35,647 bases of DNA from JAICIG01 sp035532215 (GTDB taxonomy: Bacteria > Planctomycetota > Planctomycetia > Pirellulales > JAICIG01): the NCBI GenBank assembly GCA_035532215.1, contig DATKRK010000366.1, forward strand, positions 1-35,647, given 5' to 3'. Numbering within the stretch: the first letter of the stretch is position 1; every line of letters starts with the position of its first letter. The position numbers and the translations under genes were made by a program. The notes beneath the pieces are model-generated. The model was not told the DNA's origin and did no database searches. It was given only the letters and a program-made list of their open reading frames with translations. Shown in pieces: positions 22,731 through 32,000 of this stretch.

Positions 22731-24281
22731 ATGAAGCGAAACGAGTTGCGAACCGCCGGGCGGCTGTGCTTGCTGGCCGGCGCCGCCGTGCTGCTGTTCG
22801 CGAGCCGGGCGCCGGCCGCCGACGAGCCGAACTCCCTCTCCCCGAGGGAGAGGAGCCAGGCCAAGCCCAACATTCTGTTCATCGCCATCGACGACCAGAA
22901 CGACTGGATCGGCTGTTTGGGCGGGCATCCGCTGGCCAAGACGCCGCAGATCGACCGGCTGGCGGCCCGCGGCACGGTGCTGGCCAACGCGCATTGCCAG
23001 GCGCCGCTTTGCAACCCGTCGCGCACCAGCTTGCTGCTCGGGCTGCGGCCCTCATCGACGGGCGTCTATGGCCTGGCGCCCTGGTTTCGCAGCGTGCCGC
23101 AGTTGCGCGATCTGATCCCGCTGCCGCAGTATTTCGCCCGGCACGGCTACCGCACGTTAAGCGGCGGCAAGATCTATCACGCCTTGCGCGGACCGGGCAA
23201 GGTCGAGCCGCAAGGACCGGAGTTCGACGCCTGGGGGCCGCCGGGCGGAGTCGGGCCGCGGCCGCCGCACAAGCTCGTGCCGCCGACGCCGATGGGCGAT
23301 CATCCGCTGGTGGATTGGGGCGTCTGGCCGCCGAATAACGACGACACGGGCAAGGGCGACTACATCGTGGCCAGTTGGGCCGTCGAACAGCTTCGCACGC
23401 TGCCCAAGGACCAGCCGTTCTTGCTGGCCGCCGGGTTCTTTCTGCCGCACGTGCCGTGCTATGCCACGCAGAAGTGGTTCGACCTGTATCCCGACGACGA
23501 CTCGGTGCTGCCGCCGGTGCTGGAAGGCGACCGCGACGATACGCCGCGGTTCTCCTGGTACTTGCACTGGAACTTGCCCGAGCCGCGGTTGAAGTGGCTC
23601 CGCGAGTCGGGCCAATGGCGGAACCTGGTCCGCTCGTACCTGGCCTGCACCAGCTTCGTCGACAGCCAGGTGGGCCGCCTGCTCGATGCCCTGGAGGAAA
23701 CCGGCCGCGCCGAAAACACGATCGTCGTCTTGTGGGGCGATCACGGTTGGCACTTGGGCGAAAAGCAGATCACCGGCAAGAACACCCTCTGGGAGCGCTC
23801 CACGCGCGTGCCGCTGGTGTTCGCGGGGCCGGGCGTCACGCCGGGGCAGGTCTGCCGCCGGCCGGCCGAATTGCTCGATATTTACCCCACGCTGGTCGAA
23901 CTGTGCGGGCTGCCGCAGAAGGACGGTCTCGAAGGGCACAGCCTCGCGCCGCAGCTCAAAGACGCCTCCGCCGAGCGCTCCTGGCCGGCGATCACCACGC
24001 ACAACCAAAGCAACCACGCCGTCCGCACCGAAGGGTGGCGTTATATCCGCTACGCCGACGGCTCGCAGGAGCTGTACGATCTCAAGAGCGACCCGCGCGA
24101 GGAGCAGAACCTGGCCGGCAAGCCGCGGTATCGCCAGACGATCGCAGAGCTCTCGCGCTGGCTGCCCGGCAAAGACGTCGGCCCCGCGCCCGGCAGCGCC
24201 AGCCGCGTGCTGACGCTCTACGACAAGACGCCCGTCTGGGAAGGGCATCCGATCAAGCCGGATGATGAGATTCCGGAGTGA
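22731..24281 (+). CDS. Exported sulfatase (iduronate-2-sulfatase-like)
   Basis: The 516-aa protein starts at the ATG at 22731, with GGGAG about 9 bases upstream. A signal peptide (LCLLAGAAVLLFASRAPAA) is followed by a short linker NSLSPRERSQ that is encoded by a palindrome. The mature sulfatase starts PNILFIAIDDQND, with metal-binding D54-D55. The signature C94-N-P-S-R98 provides the cysteine converted to formylglycine by a maturation enzyme not present here. GDHGWHLGEK and ELYDLKSDPREEQNL near the end are typical of the iduronate-sulfatase-like branch. It would remove sulfate esters from polysaccharides outside the cytoplasm. It is alone on its strand, with no partner glycosidase nearby. The family is certain; the substrate is not. 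Confidence 0.95.
   Translation: MKRNELRTAGRLCLLAGAAVLLFASRAPAADEPNSLSPRERSQAKPNILFIAIDDQNDWIGCLGGHPLAKTPQIDRLAARGTVLANAHCQAPLCNPSRTSLLLGLRPSSTGVYGLAPWFRSVPQLRDLIPLPQYFARHGYRTLSGGKIYHALRGPGKVEPQGPEFDAWGPPGGVGPRPPHKLVPPTPMGDHPLVDWGVWPPNNDDTGKGDYIVASWAVEQLRTLPKDQPFLLAAGFFLPHVPCYATQKWFDLYPDDDSVLPPVLEGDRDDTPRFSWYLHWNLPEPRLKWLRESGQWRNLVRSYLACTSFVDSQVGRLLDALEETGRAENTIVVLWGDHGWHLGEKQITGKNTLWERSTRVPLVFAGPGVTPGQVCRRPAELLDIYPTLVELCGLPQKDGLEGHSLAPQLKDASAERSWPAITTHNQSNHAVRTEGWRYIRYADGSQELYDLKSDPREEQNLAGKPRYRQTIAELSRWLPGKDVGPAPGSASRVLTLYDKTPVWEGHPIKPDDEIPE
22832..22855. repeat. In-frame palindrome behind the sulfatase signal peptide
   Basis: CTCCCTC (22832-22838) and GAGGGAG (22844-22850) flank TCCCC, and AGGAG follows. 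It encodes the SLSPRER linker between the signal-peptide cleavage region and the conserved PNILFI strand. Confidence 0.65.
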
Positions 24282-24300
24282 GGTGCGAGTTGGAACGCTA

Positions 24301-24431
24301 GCCCGGATTATTCACAGCCCGGCTATTACTTGACAAAGCGCTCGATACCAACCCGAAGCGCCAGCGAGGTAAGTGCGTTGCTCCACCTCGCTTGCGCTTC
24401 GGGTTAGTGTGGGCTGATGAATAATCCGGGC
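24301..24431. repeat. Nested inverted repeat with outer GCCCGGATTATTCA arms
   Basis: Outer 14-base arms (24301-24314 and 24418-24431) are perfect. Inner 21-base arms (24350-24370 and 24385-24405) pair with one mismatch around 14 bases. The order outer-inner-inner-outer would form a long interrupted stem. Confidence 0.8.
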
Positions 24432-24484
24432 GAGCGGCGCAGCCGTGTGCACGCTGCAAGACAGCACCGCGGCTGTTCTTTACT

Positions 24485-24630
24485 TAGCCCAGGCATTTAT
24501 GCCTGGGAGCCGCGAACGATTTTATCCCTCCCCAGCCGGTCGCCGCCTCGCGGGCCGTCGGCCCGCGAGACGGCGACCGAAAAAAGGGGGTTTCGCGCCG
24601 CACGGTTCCCAGGCATAAATGCCTCAGCTA
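24485..24630. repeat. Compound repeat: two GGCATAAATGCC-family palindromes around a 19-bp hairpin
   Basis: Palindromes at 24488-24507 and 24608-24630 are of the same family as 7664-7689. Together, 24494-24513 and 24604-24623 form a 20-base inverted repeat with one mismatch. Centred between them, 24538-24556 pairs with 24560-24578 (one mismatch), followed by a GAAAAAAG run. Confidence 0.75.
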
Positions 24631-24664
24631 ATTAAAACAGGCGGTCTCGGCGGATCGCATCCTT

Positions 24665-25561
24665 TCACCCCTCCGCCCGTCTTGATCGAGCGGGCAGCAA
24701 TACGTAACCGGCGTTGCGAACGAGCGCCAGACTGCCGTGTGTGGCCATGAGCATGCTCAAGATGAAGAGCGGGACGAACCAACCCGCCGAAGTATCGGGC
24801 AGCGCGCCGAACATTGTCACCGCAGCCGCGTCGAAAGCCAAGCCGAGACCGATGGCATAGCCCGCGATGCGCAACAAGCCTCCGCCCGCAGTTCGAGAGC
24901 GGAACGCCGACAGCAGACAAGGCAGCGTGGCGAAGCCGCTGGCGAGCGAAAGGCATGCCGCGACCATCAAGTTCGCCGCGACGCCGCCGGCGAATTCATC
25001 ACACCAGCGAGATAGCGCCAGCGGAACGGCGACCACCGCCGGCATCATAAGCAGATCGCCCAAGCTGAACCGCCGCGCTTCTCGCTGATCGGTCGCGGCC
25101 GCCGCCGAAGCTTCGACGAGCCGCCAGCCGCGGAGCCAGCGAGCGATCCACAGCGGCAACTGGACCGCGAGAAACACGAGCGGGACGAGCGCCGTAAAGC
25201 GGAATGATACTTCCGTGAAATCCGGCGGAGCATGGGGGTGGACGCCGACTCCCACGGCGATTGCCAGCCAGGCCAGCGCGGCCAAAGCCGTCGTCGCGAG
25301 CTGCCGCAGTAGCCAGCGGCCCGGACCGACAACGGCCCAGATGGCCAGCAGACCGAATTGGACCGGCATCATCCCCAACAGGATCGCGCCGATGAAGGCG
25401 GGCGGATCGGCATCCATGATTCCCGCAAAGAAGTAGTCAAGGCCCAGAGACCCGGCGGCCAGCGCCGCCAGCAGGCGTGTGACGTTGGCGGCGCGCGGCG
25501 CCGCGATTGCTGCCGCCGGCGCACTTTGCCGCTCGAGATCGTGGTCCGGCTCGTCGCTCAT
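24665..25561 (-). CDS. Polytopic membrane protein of unknown function
   Basis: The 298-aa protein has about eight hydrophobic segments, for example AAFIGAILLGMM-type and FGLLAIWAVVG near the N-terminal third, LATTALAALAWLAIAVGVGV, FTALVPLVFLAVQLPLWI, and VPLFILSMLMATHGSLAL near the end. The first 30 residues are polar and acidic (MSDEPDHDLE), so the N-terminus is probably cytoplasmic. Around residue 168 the phrase RRFSLGDLLMMPAVVAVPLAL resembles a pattern I have seen in many planctomycete membrane proteins of unknown role. No transporter or enzyme motif is visible. It is followed on the left by repeats and preceded by a 252-base gap of repeats, so it is probably its own unit. Confidence 0.85.
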   Translation of the reverse strand: MSDEPDHDLERQSAPAAAIAAPRAANVTRLLAALAAGSLGLDYFFAGIMDADPPAFIGAILLGMMPVQFGLLAIWAVVGPGRWLLRQLATTALAALAWLAIAVGVGVHPHAPPDFTEVSFRFTALVPLVFLAVQLPLWIARWLRGWRLVEASAAAATDQREARRFSLGDLLMMPAVVAVPLALSRWCDEFAGGVAANLMVAACLSLASGFATLPCLLSAFRSRTAGGGLLRIAGYAIGLGLAFDAAAVTMFGALPDTSAGWFVPLFILSMLMATHGSLALVRNAGYVLLPARSRRAEG

Positions 25562-25654
25562 CAGCCCGCTCAGCGAAAAAAGGAGCTCGACTTGCTTCCG
25601 CCCGCATTATCGAGCCGCCGCGGCGCCGGATCAACCGTCGACGATGTTTTCGCA

Positions 25655-25708
25655 GTAGAAGCGGCATCCCTGCCGCTTTTACGCATGCGGCAGGGATGCC
25701 GCATCTAC
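25655..25708. repeat. Inverted repeat, GCGGCATCCCTGCCGC family (copy 2)
   Basis: Arms of 22 bases (25655-25676 and 25687-25708) pair with one mismatch around ten bases. They match the arms at 16256-16307. A member of the GTAGCAGGCAC family follows 12 bases later. Confidence 0.85.
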
Positions 25709-25720
25709 GTTTTCGAGATA

Positions 25721-25808
25721 GTAGCAGGCACTCTCCGAGTGCCGTCGCCGGCGCACGATTGGCGATCTGCCACAACGTCGGTCGCGGCACACGGAGTGTG
25801 CCTACTAC
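25721..25808. repeat. Inverted repeat, GTAGCAGGCAC family (copy 1)
   Basis: It starts GTAGCAGGCACTCTCCGAGT and ends with the imperfect complement GTGTGCCTACTAC. It contains GTGCCGTCGCC, also present in the copy at 34619-34707. It ends six bases before the stop of the ceramidase-like gene, so it probably lies in that transcript's 3' end. Confidence 0.75.
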
Positions 25809-25813
25809 TTGGG

Positions 25814-27361
25814 CTACGGCTTCAATTCTTTGAGCAACTTCACCGCCGCGCCGAGGAGCATCTCGCCGCCGCCCGATTGCACGATCGAATTGACCGTCTC
25901 GTAGCTCCCTTCAGCGAAAGCCTTTTGGGTCGGCACGTAGTGCGGGTTGTCGTTCGATAACTCGATGACCATCGTCGTCGGAAAGGGCGAGGCCTGTTTG
26001 ATCGCCAGGCCCAGTTCGACGAACACTTCGCCCGGCAAGCCGACGAGCGCCGTCTGGCCGTCGAGCCGGAAGACTTGCACCTCCAGCGGCAGCACCTCGA
26101 CGCCGCGTTTGCCGACGGCCACGATCTTGCAGGCTTCGACCTGCTCGAGAAACGACAGCTCTTTCGTGCCGACCTTCGGCAGGTTCGCCTCGGCCGCCGC
26201 GAACTGCTCGGGCGAATAGCGCTGCAGCGGCACGGCAACCTGGGTCGAACGCACGGCGAGCGCCGGCTCGGCCAACGGCTTGAGATTCGGCAGCGCGGCG
26301 GCGACCGTTTTGGCCAATTCGACGCCGATCCGCTCGGCCTCCTCTTGGCCTTTTTGCGGGCGGTCGTTGGTCACGTCGACGTGGTTGATGTCGCCGCAGG
26401 TTCCGTTGCCGAACATCGAAACCAGGTTCGCCCCAAGCTTGCCGCGCAGTTCGCGCTCGAGGTAATAAGGATAGTCGGCTGAATACTCCGTGCCGCCGAC
26501 CGTATCGAGGTGCAGCGCGAACACGGTCAACACGCCGAGCGGTTTCTGCTCGGCGGCGTCGCGCACCAGCAGCACGCCGACTTGAGGATCGATCGGGCCG
26601 GCCACGCGCACGATGTTCGGGTTGAGCTTGCCCGGGTTGAACACGACGCTGCCGTTCTTCATGTGGAACCGCCGATTGAACGACAGCCCTGGTTGTTCCG
26701 TCACGCCCGCGGCCAATTGGGCGGGCTTAGCCGCCGACCGCGCCGCGGCCACCGCGCCGGCCAGCTTTTCGGCCAGCACGGCGGAGTAATCGACGCTTTC
26801 GGCCGGGTCGGCGCCTTTCTGCTCGACCGCCCGACGGTGAAAGTAATCGCGCAGCGTGCCGTAGAACAGCGGCCCGGTGTGCGAATGGGTGGCGGCGATG
26901 AGGATGTTCGCGCCGGGCACGTCGGCTTGTTTCTGGGCTAGTTCGCGAGCCTTGGCCGTGATCTCCGCCGGCATGCCGATCAGGTCGCAGAACACGAGCG
27001 CCGCGCGGACCTCGCCTTGCTCCAGGTAGAGCGCCTTCGCCTTGAGCGGATCGTGGATGCCGGTATTCAGCCGCTCGTTGAAGTAGCCGCTCATGCGGTA
27101 GCCCTGCGGCGCGGTGATATCGACTTCCGCGACGCCGACTTTCAACTCAGCCGCCGCAGCCGGGCAGACGGTCAGCAAAATCAATCCCGTGCTTAGTAAC
27201 GCACGCAGCGCCGATGAGTTCACCACGGAGACACGGAGGGCACGGAGAGGACGGATTGAAAGGAGAGCAGATCGAAAGGATTGAAAGGGAAAGAACATTG
27301 GTCGGAAAGCCTTTGGTTCAATGAAGCATCGCTTCGAATCTTCTACGTCTTCCTTCTTCAT
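25814..27361 (-). CDS. Exported neutral/alkaline ceramidase-like hydrolase
   Basis: The 515-aa frame resembles the catalytic domain of neutral/alkaline non-lysosomal ceramidases (Pfam PF04734): VGVAEVDITAPQGYRMSGYF, the metal-site segment AATHSHTGP, and GNGTCGDINH. Ceramidases split amide-linked lipids. The C-terminal domain of classical ceramidases is missing, so the substrate may differ. A signal peptide (ALRALLSTGLILLTVCPAAAA) starts only near residue 50. The preceding residues are encoded by an inverted repeat (27218-27391). The ATG at 27359-27361 has GGAGG 8 bases upstream, lying in the repeat arm. Alternatives are the ATG at 27298 and the GTG at 27223, both without a Shine-Dalgarno. It follows the DUF1501 gene by 54 bases. 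Confidence 0.85.
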   Translation of the reverse strand: MKKEDVEDSKRCFIEPKAFRPMFFPFQSFRSALLSIRPLRALRVSVVNSSALRALLSTGLILLTVCPAAAAELKVGVAEVDITAPQGYRMSGYFNERLNTGIHDPLKAKALYLEQGEVRAALVFCDLIGMPAEITAKARELAQKQADVPGANILIAATHSHTGPLFYGTLRDYFHRRAVEQKGADPAESVDYSAVLAEKLAGAVAAARSAAKPAQLAAGVTEQPGLSFNRRFHMKNGSVVFNPGKLNPNIVRVAGPIDPQVGVLLVRDAAEQKPLGVLTVFALHLDTVGGTEYSADYPYYLERELRGKLGANLVSMFGNGTCGDINHVDVTNDRPQKGQEEAERIGVELAKTVAAALPNLKPLAEPALAVRSTQVAVPLQRYSPEQFAAAEANLPKVGTKELSFLEQVEACKIVAVGKRGVEVLPLEVQVFRLDGQTALVGLPGEVFVELGLAIKQASPFPTTMVIELSNDNPHYVPTQKAFAEGSYETVNSIVQSGGGEMLLGAAVKLLKELKP

Positions 27362-27391
27362 CTCGGCGCCCTCCGTGTCTCCGTGGTGAAC
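27218..27391. repeat. Inverted repeat spanning the 5' end of the ceramidase-like gene
   Basis: Perfect 24-base arms at 27218-27241 and 27368-27391 contain CACCACGGAGACACGGAGGG and its complement. The 126 bases between are purine-biased on the plus strand, with repeated GGATTGAAAGG-like words. The arm's sequence supplies the GGAGG upstream of the 27361 ATG. Confidence 0.85.
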
Positions 27392-27415
27392 CCCTGCCCG
27401 TGGTGAATCCCCTTC

Positions 27416-28927
27416 TTAGGCCAGAATTTCTTTAACGACCTCGCCCGCCACGTCGGTCAGGCGGAAATCTCGCCCGGAGTAGCGATAGGTGAGCTTTTTG
27501 TGGTCGAGCCCCAACAGGTGCAGGATCGTGGCGTGTAGGTCGTTGATGCTGACGCGGTTCTCGACCGCCTTGTGGCCGATCTCGTCGGTGGCGCCGTGCT
27601 GCACGCCCCCTTTGACGCCGCCGCCGGCCAGCCAGGTGGTGAAGGCGTGCGGATTGTGGTCGCGGCCCGTGCCTCCTTTCTGCACGATCGGCAGCCGGCC
27701 GAACTCGCCGTTCCAGACGACGAGCGTCGATTCCAAGAGGCCCCGCTGCTTGAGATCGTCCAACAAGGCGCCGATCGGAATGTCGGTTTCGCCGGCGAAC
27801 TGGCGGTGGTTCTGGCCGATATTCGCGTGGCCGTCCCAGCTCTTTTCGTTCTCGGTGCCGCCGCTGTAGATCTGCACGAACCGCACGCCGCGCTCGACCA
27901 GCCGCCGGGCGATCAGGCACTGCCGGCTGAAGTGCGTACACTTGGGGTTGTCGAGCCCGTAAAGCTTTTTGATCGACTCAGGCTCTTGTTCGACGTCGAG
28001 CGCCTCGGGCGCCGCCATCTGCATGCGGTAGGCCAGCTCGAAGCTCTCGATCCGCGCGGCGAGCTCCGCTTCGGTCGGGTGTTGCTCTTGATGCCGGCGG
28101 TTGAGCCGGTTGAGCAAGGCGAGTTGGGCCTGCTGCTCGCGCTCGTTCATTTCGGCCGGGCGGTTGAGATTGTCGATCGGCGCGCCTTGGGCGTTGAGCG
28201 CGGTGCCTTGAAACACGCCCGGCAAAAAGCCCGAGCCCCAGTTCTGCGAATAGCCTTTGGGCAAGCCGCGGCCGAGCGTGTCGTACATCACGACGAAGCC
28301 CGGCAGGTTCTGGCTCTCGGCGCCCAGGCCGTACGTGACCCACGAGCCGACGCTCGGAAAGCCCATCCGGCTCATGCCGGTGTTGACCTGGAACAAGGCG
28401 GGCGAGTGGTTGTTCGTTTCGGTGAAGCAGGAGTAGAGGAACGCCATGTCGTCGACGTGCCGGGCCATGTTCGGAAAGATTTCCGAGACCCAGGCGCCCG
28501 ACTGGCCGCGCCGCTCGAACTTGAAAGGCGATTTCATCAGCGGCCCGACCTGATCGGTGAAGAAGCCGGTGTTCTTGTCGAAACCTTCCAGCTCTTTGCC
28601 GTCGAGCTTTTCCAGCGCCGGCTTGTAATCCCAGGTGTCGACCTGGCTCGGCCCGCCGTTCATGAACAGCCAGATCATCGAGCGGGCCTTCGTCGGAAAG
28701 TGTTGCGGCCGGGCCGCGAAGGGATTGAGCGCCAACGCCGCTTGGGGGTTGGCCGCCGGGCCGGCGTCGTTGGCCGCCGCCAACAGTCCCTGTTGGTCGA
28801 GCAGGCCGGCCAGGGCCAGCAGGCCGCAGCCCGAGCCGGCGCGGCGAAGGAATTCGCGGCGTGAGGAGATCAGCGCGGAGAGCGGAACTCGGAGTGCGGA
28901 GCGTTTTTGTTGGTCGCGTTGATTCAT
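27416..28927 (-). CDS. Tat-exported DUF1501 protein
   Basis: The 503-aa protein has a twin-arginine signal (SSRREFLRRAG, residues 21-31). The DUF1501 fold is related to alkaline phosphatase/sulfatase structures: MIWLFMNGGPSQVDTWDYKP near residue 85, and the C-terminal half with VVWNGEFGRLPIVQKGGTGRDHNP and HLLGLDHKKLTYRYSGRDFRL. In planctomycetes DUF1501 genes are typically paired with PSD1/PSCyt genes, as here, where the PSD1 gene is 141 bases upstream on the same strand. The biochemical role is not established. The residues before the Tat motif (SALRVPLSALI) look repeat-derived, so the natural start could be later, but the ATG at 28927 is kept. Confidence 0.93.
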   Translation of the reverse strand: MNQRDQQKRSALRVPLSALISSRREFLRRAGSGCGLLALAGLLDQQGLLAAANDAGPAANPQAALALNPFAARPQHFPTKARSMIWLFMNGGPSQVDTWDYKPALEKLDGKELEGFDKNTGFFTDQVGPLMKSPFKFERRGQSGAWVSEIFPNMARHVDDMAFLYSCFTETNNHSPALFQVNTGMSRMGFPSVGSWVTYGLGAESQNLPGFVVMYDTLGRGLPKGYSQNWGSGFLPGVFQGTALNAQGAPIDNLNRPAEMNEREQQAQLALLNRLNRRHQEQHPTEAELAARIESFELAYRMQMAAPEALDVEQEPESIKKLYGLDNPKCTHFSRQCLIARRLVERGVRFVQIYSGGTENEKSWDGHANIGQNHRQFAGETDIPIGALLDDLKQRGLLESTLVVWNGEFGRLPIVQKGGTGRDHNPHAFTTWLAGGGVKGGVQHGATDEIGHKAVENRVSINDLHATILHLLGLDHKKLTYRYSGRDFRLTDVAGEVVKEILA

Positions 28928-28989
28928 CGTTTCGTCTTCTCGGACTCGTGATTGAGGGACTTCATTCGGCGAGCCGGAGGCCTCTATTC

Positions 28990-29058
28990 GGCGAGCCGGA
29001 GGCGTCAGCCTCCGGGTGCGCGCCGGTCTGACCCGGTGGCTGACGCCTCCGGCTCGCC
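28990..29058. repeat. Perfect 21-bp inverted repeat between the PSD1 and DUF1501 genes
   Basis: Arms at 28990-29010 and 29038-29058 (GGCGAGCCGGAGGCGTCAGC...) are perfectly complementary around 27 bases. A partial direct copy of the arm precedes at 28968-28982. It may attenuate read-through from the PSD1 gene or set the relative expression of the two genes. Confidence 0.85.
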
Positions 29059-29068
29059 TGACCTTCCA

Positions 29069-32000
29069 TCAGTCCACATACACAAACTCGTTCAACCCCA
29101 ACAACACCTGACAAAAATCGGCCAAGGCCAGCGTCCGCCCGTCGGGCTTGCCGTCGGCGGCATAAGCGGCCGCTTGCTGCTTGAGGAATTCAGCCCCGTC
29201 CGCCAATTCCGCGTCGCTGGGCGTCCGGCCGAGCGCCGTCAGATAGCCGCGGCGGATGGCGGCGCCGTCGTCGGCGCTCGATTGGGCGCCGAGCCTGGCG
29301 GCGAAAGCGCGGGCGCTTTCGCGCACGAGCGGATTGTTCAGCAGCAAGAGCGCCTGGGGCGCGACGGTCGTACTCGGCCGCACGCCGATGCCCGACAGCG
29401 CGTCGGGGGCGTCGAACAGCATCATCATCGCGATCAGTTTGCTGCGTTTGATGAAGAAGTAGATGCTGCGGCGTTTCTGGCTCTCGTCGAGCGTGCCGGG
29501 GCCGAACATCCGCTCGTCGAGCAGCCCGCCGACGGCCAGAATCGAATCGCGAATCGCTTCGGCTTCCAGCCGCCGCGGCTGGTATCGCCAGAAGAGCTTG
29601 TTCGCCGGGTCGATCGCCGCCTTGGCCGGATCATCGGCCGAACTTTGCGCGTACGCGGCGCTGGTCATGATCAGCCGGTGAATCGGCTTTAGCCGCCAGC
29701 CATTGCGAATCAATTCGCCGGCCAGCCAGTCGAGCAGTTCGGGATGCGTGGGCCGTTCGCCCTGGGCGCCGAAGTCGCTGGCCGTGGCCACGATGCCGCG
29801 CCCCAGATGGTGTTGCCAGAGGCGATTGACGATCACGCGGGCCAACAGCGAGCCGGCGCCGGCATCGACGTCGGTGAGCCACTTGGCCAGCGACGTGCGG
29901 CGATAGCTGGTGCGCCAGCCGGCCGGCGGTTCGGCGTGCCAGTGGCTCTCCTGCTCGGGCGAGTTCATCAAGATTTGCAAGAAGCTCTGCGTGGCCGCCT
30001 CTTTCTTGCGGTTCGGATCGCCCCGTTCGAGGAAGTGGGTCGCCTCCAGGAAATCGCCCCCTTGCGTGTGCAGCCGCACGGCCGGCAAGCCTTCGCTGGA
30101 GATGAGCACTTTGGTCATTTGCGGCTGCGGCGTTTGGGCCGCGTGGTCCTTCACCGCCTGGCTCAGCTTTCGCCACTCGTCGTCGAGCGGGCGATACCAC
30201 TTGAGCATGGCCGCCTTGTCGTCGGCCGAAAGCTGGCCGCCGGTGCGAGCGAGGACCGCCGCGATTTCGGCCTGCGGCTGCGAGCCGTTTTCGCCATCGA
30301 GCTCGACCGGCTTGGCGGCCGTCGTGATCGAGAGCCGCGGCCGGCCAATGCTGTGCCCGGTGTTGTTGTCGAACTTGAGCGTGAAGGTGAGTTCCGCGCC
30401 GCCCTCGAAGCCGGCCGGCGGTTCGCACTCGAACAGGGCCGCATGATTCTTGCCGAATTCCGGATCGACGGCCCAGGCCGAGCCAGCGTTGTCGTCGATC
30501 GCGCCCGCGACGCCGAGCCCTTGCTGCTCGAACGTGGCTTTCGCGTTTGCAAGCTTCACGTCAACCGGCTTTTCGTCGCCTTTGAGCGGCTTCGCGGTCA
30601 GTTTGAATTGCGTGAGCGCAAAATTGCCGTTGCTCGCCCGGCTGGGGCCGCTTTTGACGAACGACTCGTGCGCAAGCGCCTCGATGCGAACGGCGGTGAT
30701 GTCTTTGATGCTCAGGTTCGTCGTGGCGACGAACGTATACTCGTCATGATCGGGGTTCTTGCCGCTGGCCAACAGCGAGCCATCGTCGAGCCGCGTGAGC
30801 GTCGCCCCGCCTTTCGATTGATAGCCGTCCAACTCCAGCACCAGCCACTTGCCGGCGGGCGCCGGCTCGGACGGCCGAGCGGCGAGCCAGGCATCGAACC
30901 GCGCCGGGAGTTGGTCCTGCTCGAATTTCGCCAGCGCTTCGACCAGCGGCGCGTGCGCCGCTTCGTAAACCGCTTTCGCTTTTCGAAAGTTCTGCTCGTC
31001 GAGATTCAACTCGATCTCGCTACGGACCGTGGTGGTGAACGTCGACAGCAGCCGGTAGTAGTCGTGCGTCGAAATCGGATCGAACTTGTGGTCGTGGCAG
31101 CGGGCGCAGCCGATCGTCAGGCCCAGCATCGACGTGCCGATCGTGGCCGACATGTCGTCGAGTTCGTCGTAGCGCTCTTTTTCGACCTGGTTTTTGGTGA
31201 TCTGCGTGGCGTGCGTGCCGGCGGCCAGAAAGCCGGTGGCCATCAGGGCCAGCGGATTGTCGGGCTCGATCTCGTCGCCGGCCAACTGCCAGCGGACGAA
31301 CGTGTCGTAGGGCAGGTCCTGGTTCAGGGCCTTGATCACGAAATCGCGGTAGTGGTAGGCGCTCGGACGATCGTAGTCTTGCTCGAAGCCGTGGCTCTCG
31401 GCGTATCGCACCAGGTCGAGCCAATGCCGCGCCCAGCGCTCGCCATAGTGCGGGCTGTCGAGCAAGTGGTCGACCACCTTCTCAAAGGCGTTGGGTGATG
31501 GATCATTGACGAACGCCTCGACCTCTTCGGGCGTCGGCGGCAAGCCGATCAGGTCGAAATAGGCGCGACGAATCAGACGGCGGCGATCGGCCGCGGGGCC
31601 AGGGCTGATGCCTTGAGCTTCGAGCTTGGCCAGAATGAACCGATCGAGCGGCGTGCGCGGCCAGGCTTCGTCGGCGACCGTCGGCGGCGCCTTGAGGACC
31701 AAGGGTTGAAAGGCCCAACGCGTGCGGCCTTCTTCGAGGCTGATCGACTTGCGGGCGACCGGCGCCGCGTCGCCCTCGCGGGGGTCGGGCGCGCCGAGCT
31801 TGATCCATTCGACGAGCGAGGCGATCTCGCGCTCGGGCAGTTTGCCCTCGGGCGGCATCTGCACTTCGTCGCTTTGGTAGCGCACGGCTTTAATCAGCAG
31901 GCTGGCATCGGGATCGCCCGGCACGATTGCCCGCCCCGAGTCGCCGCCGCGCTGCCATGCGGCGTGGCTGTCGAGCATCAGCCCTCCGCGCAGCGGCGCC

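Larger units (their letters stand above)
24282..24664. other. Gene-free region built from compound palindromes
   Basis: Between the converging sulfatase and membrane-protein genes there is no gene. Two compound inverted repeats (24301-24431 and 24485-24630) fill most of it and may work as a bidirectional terminator region. Confidence 0.6.
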
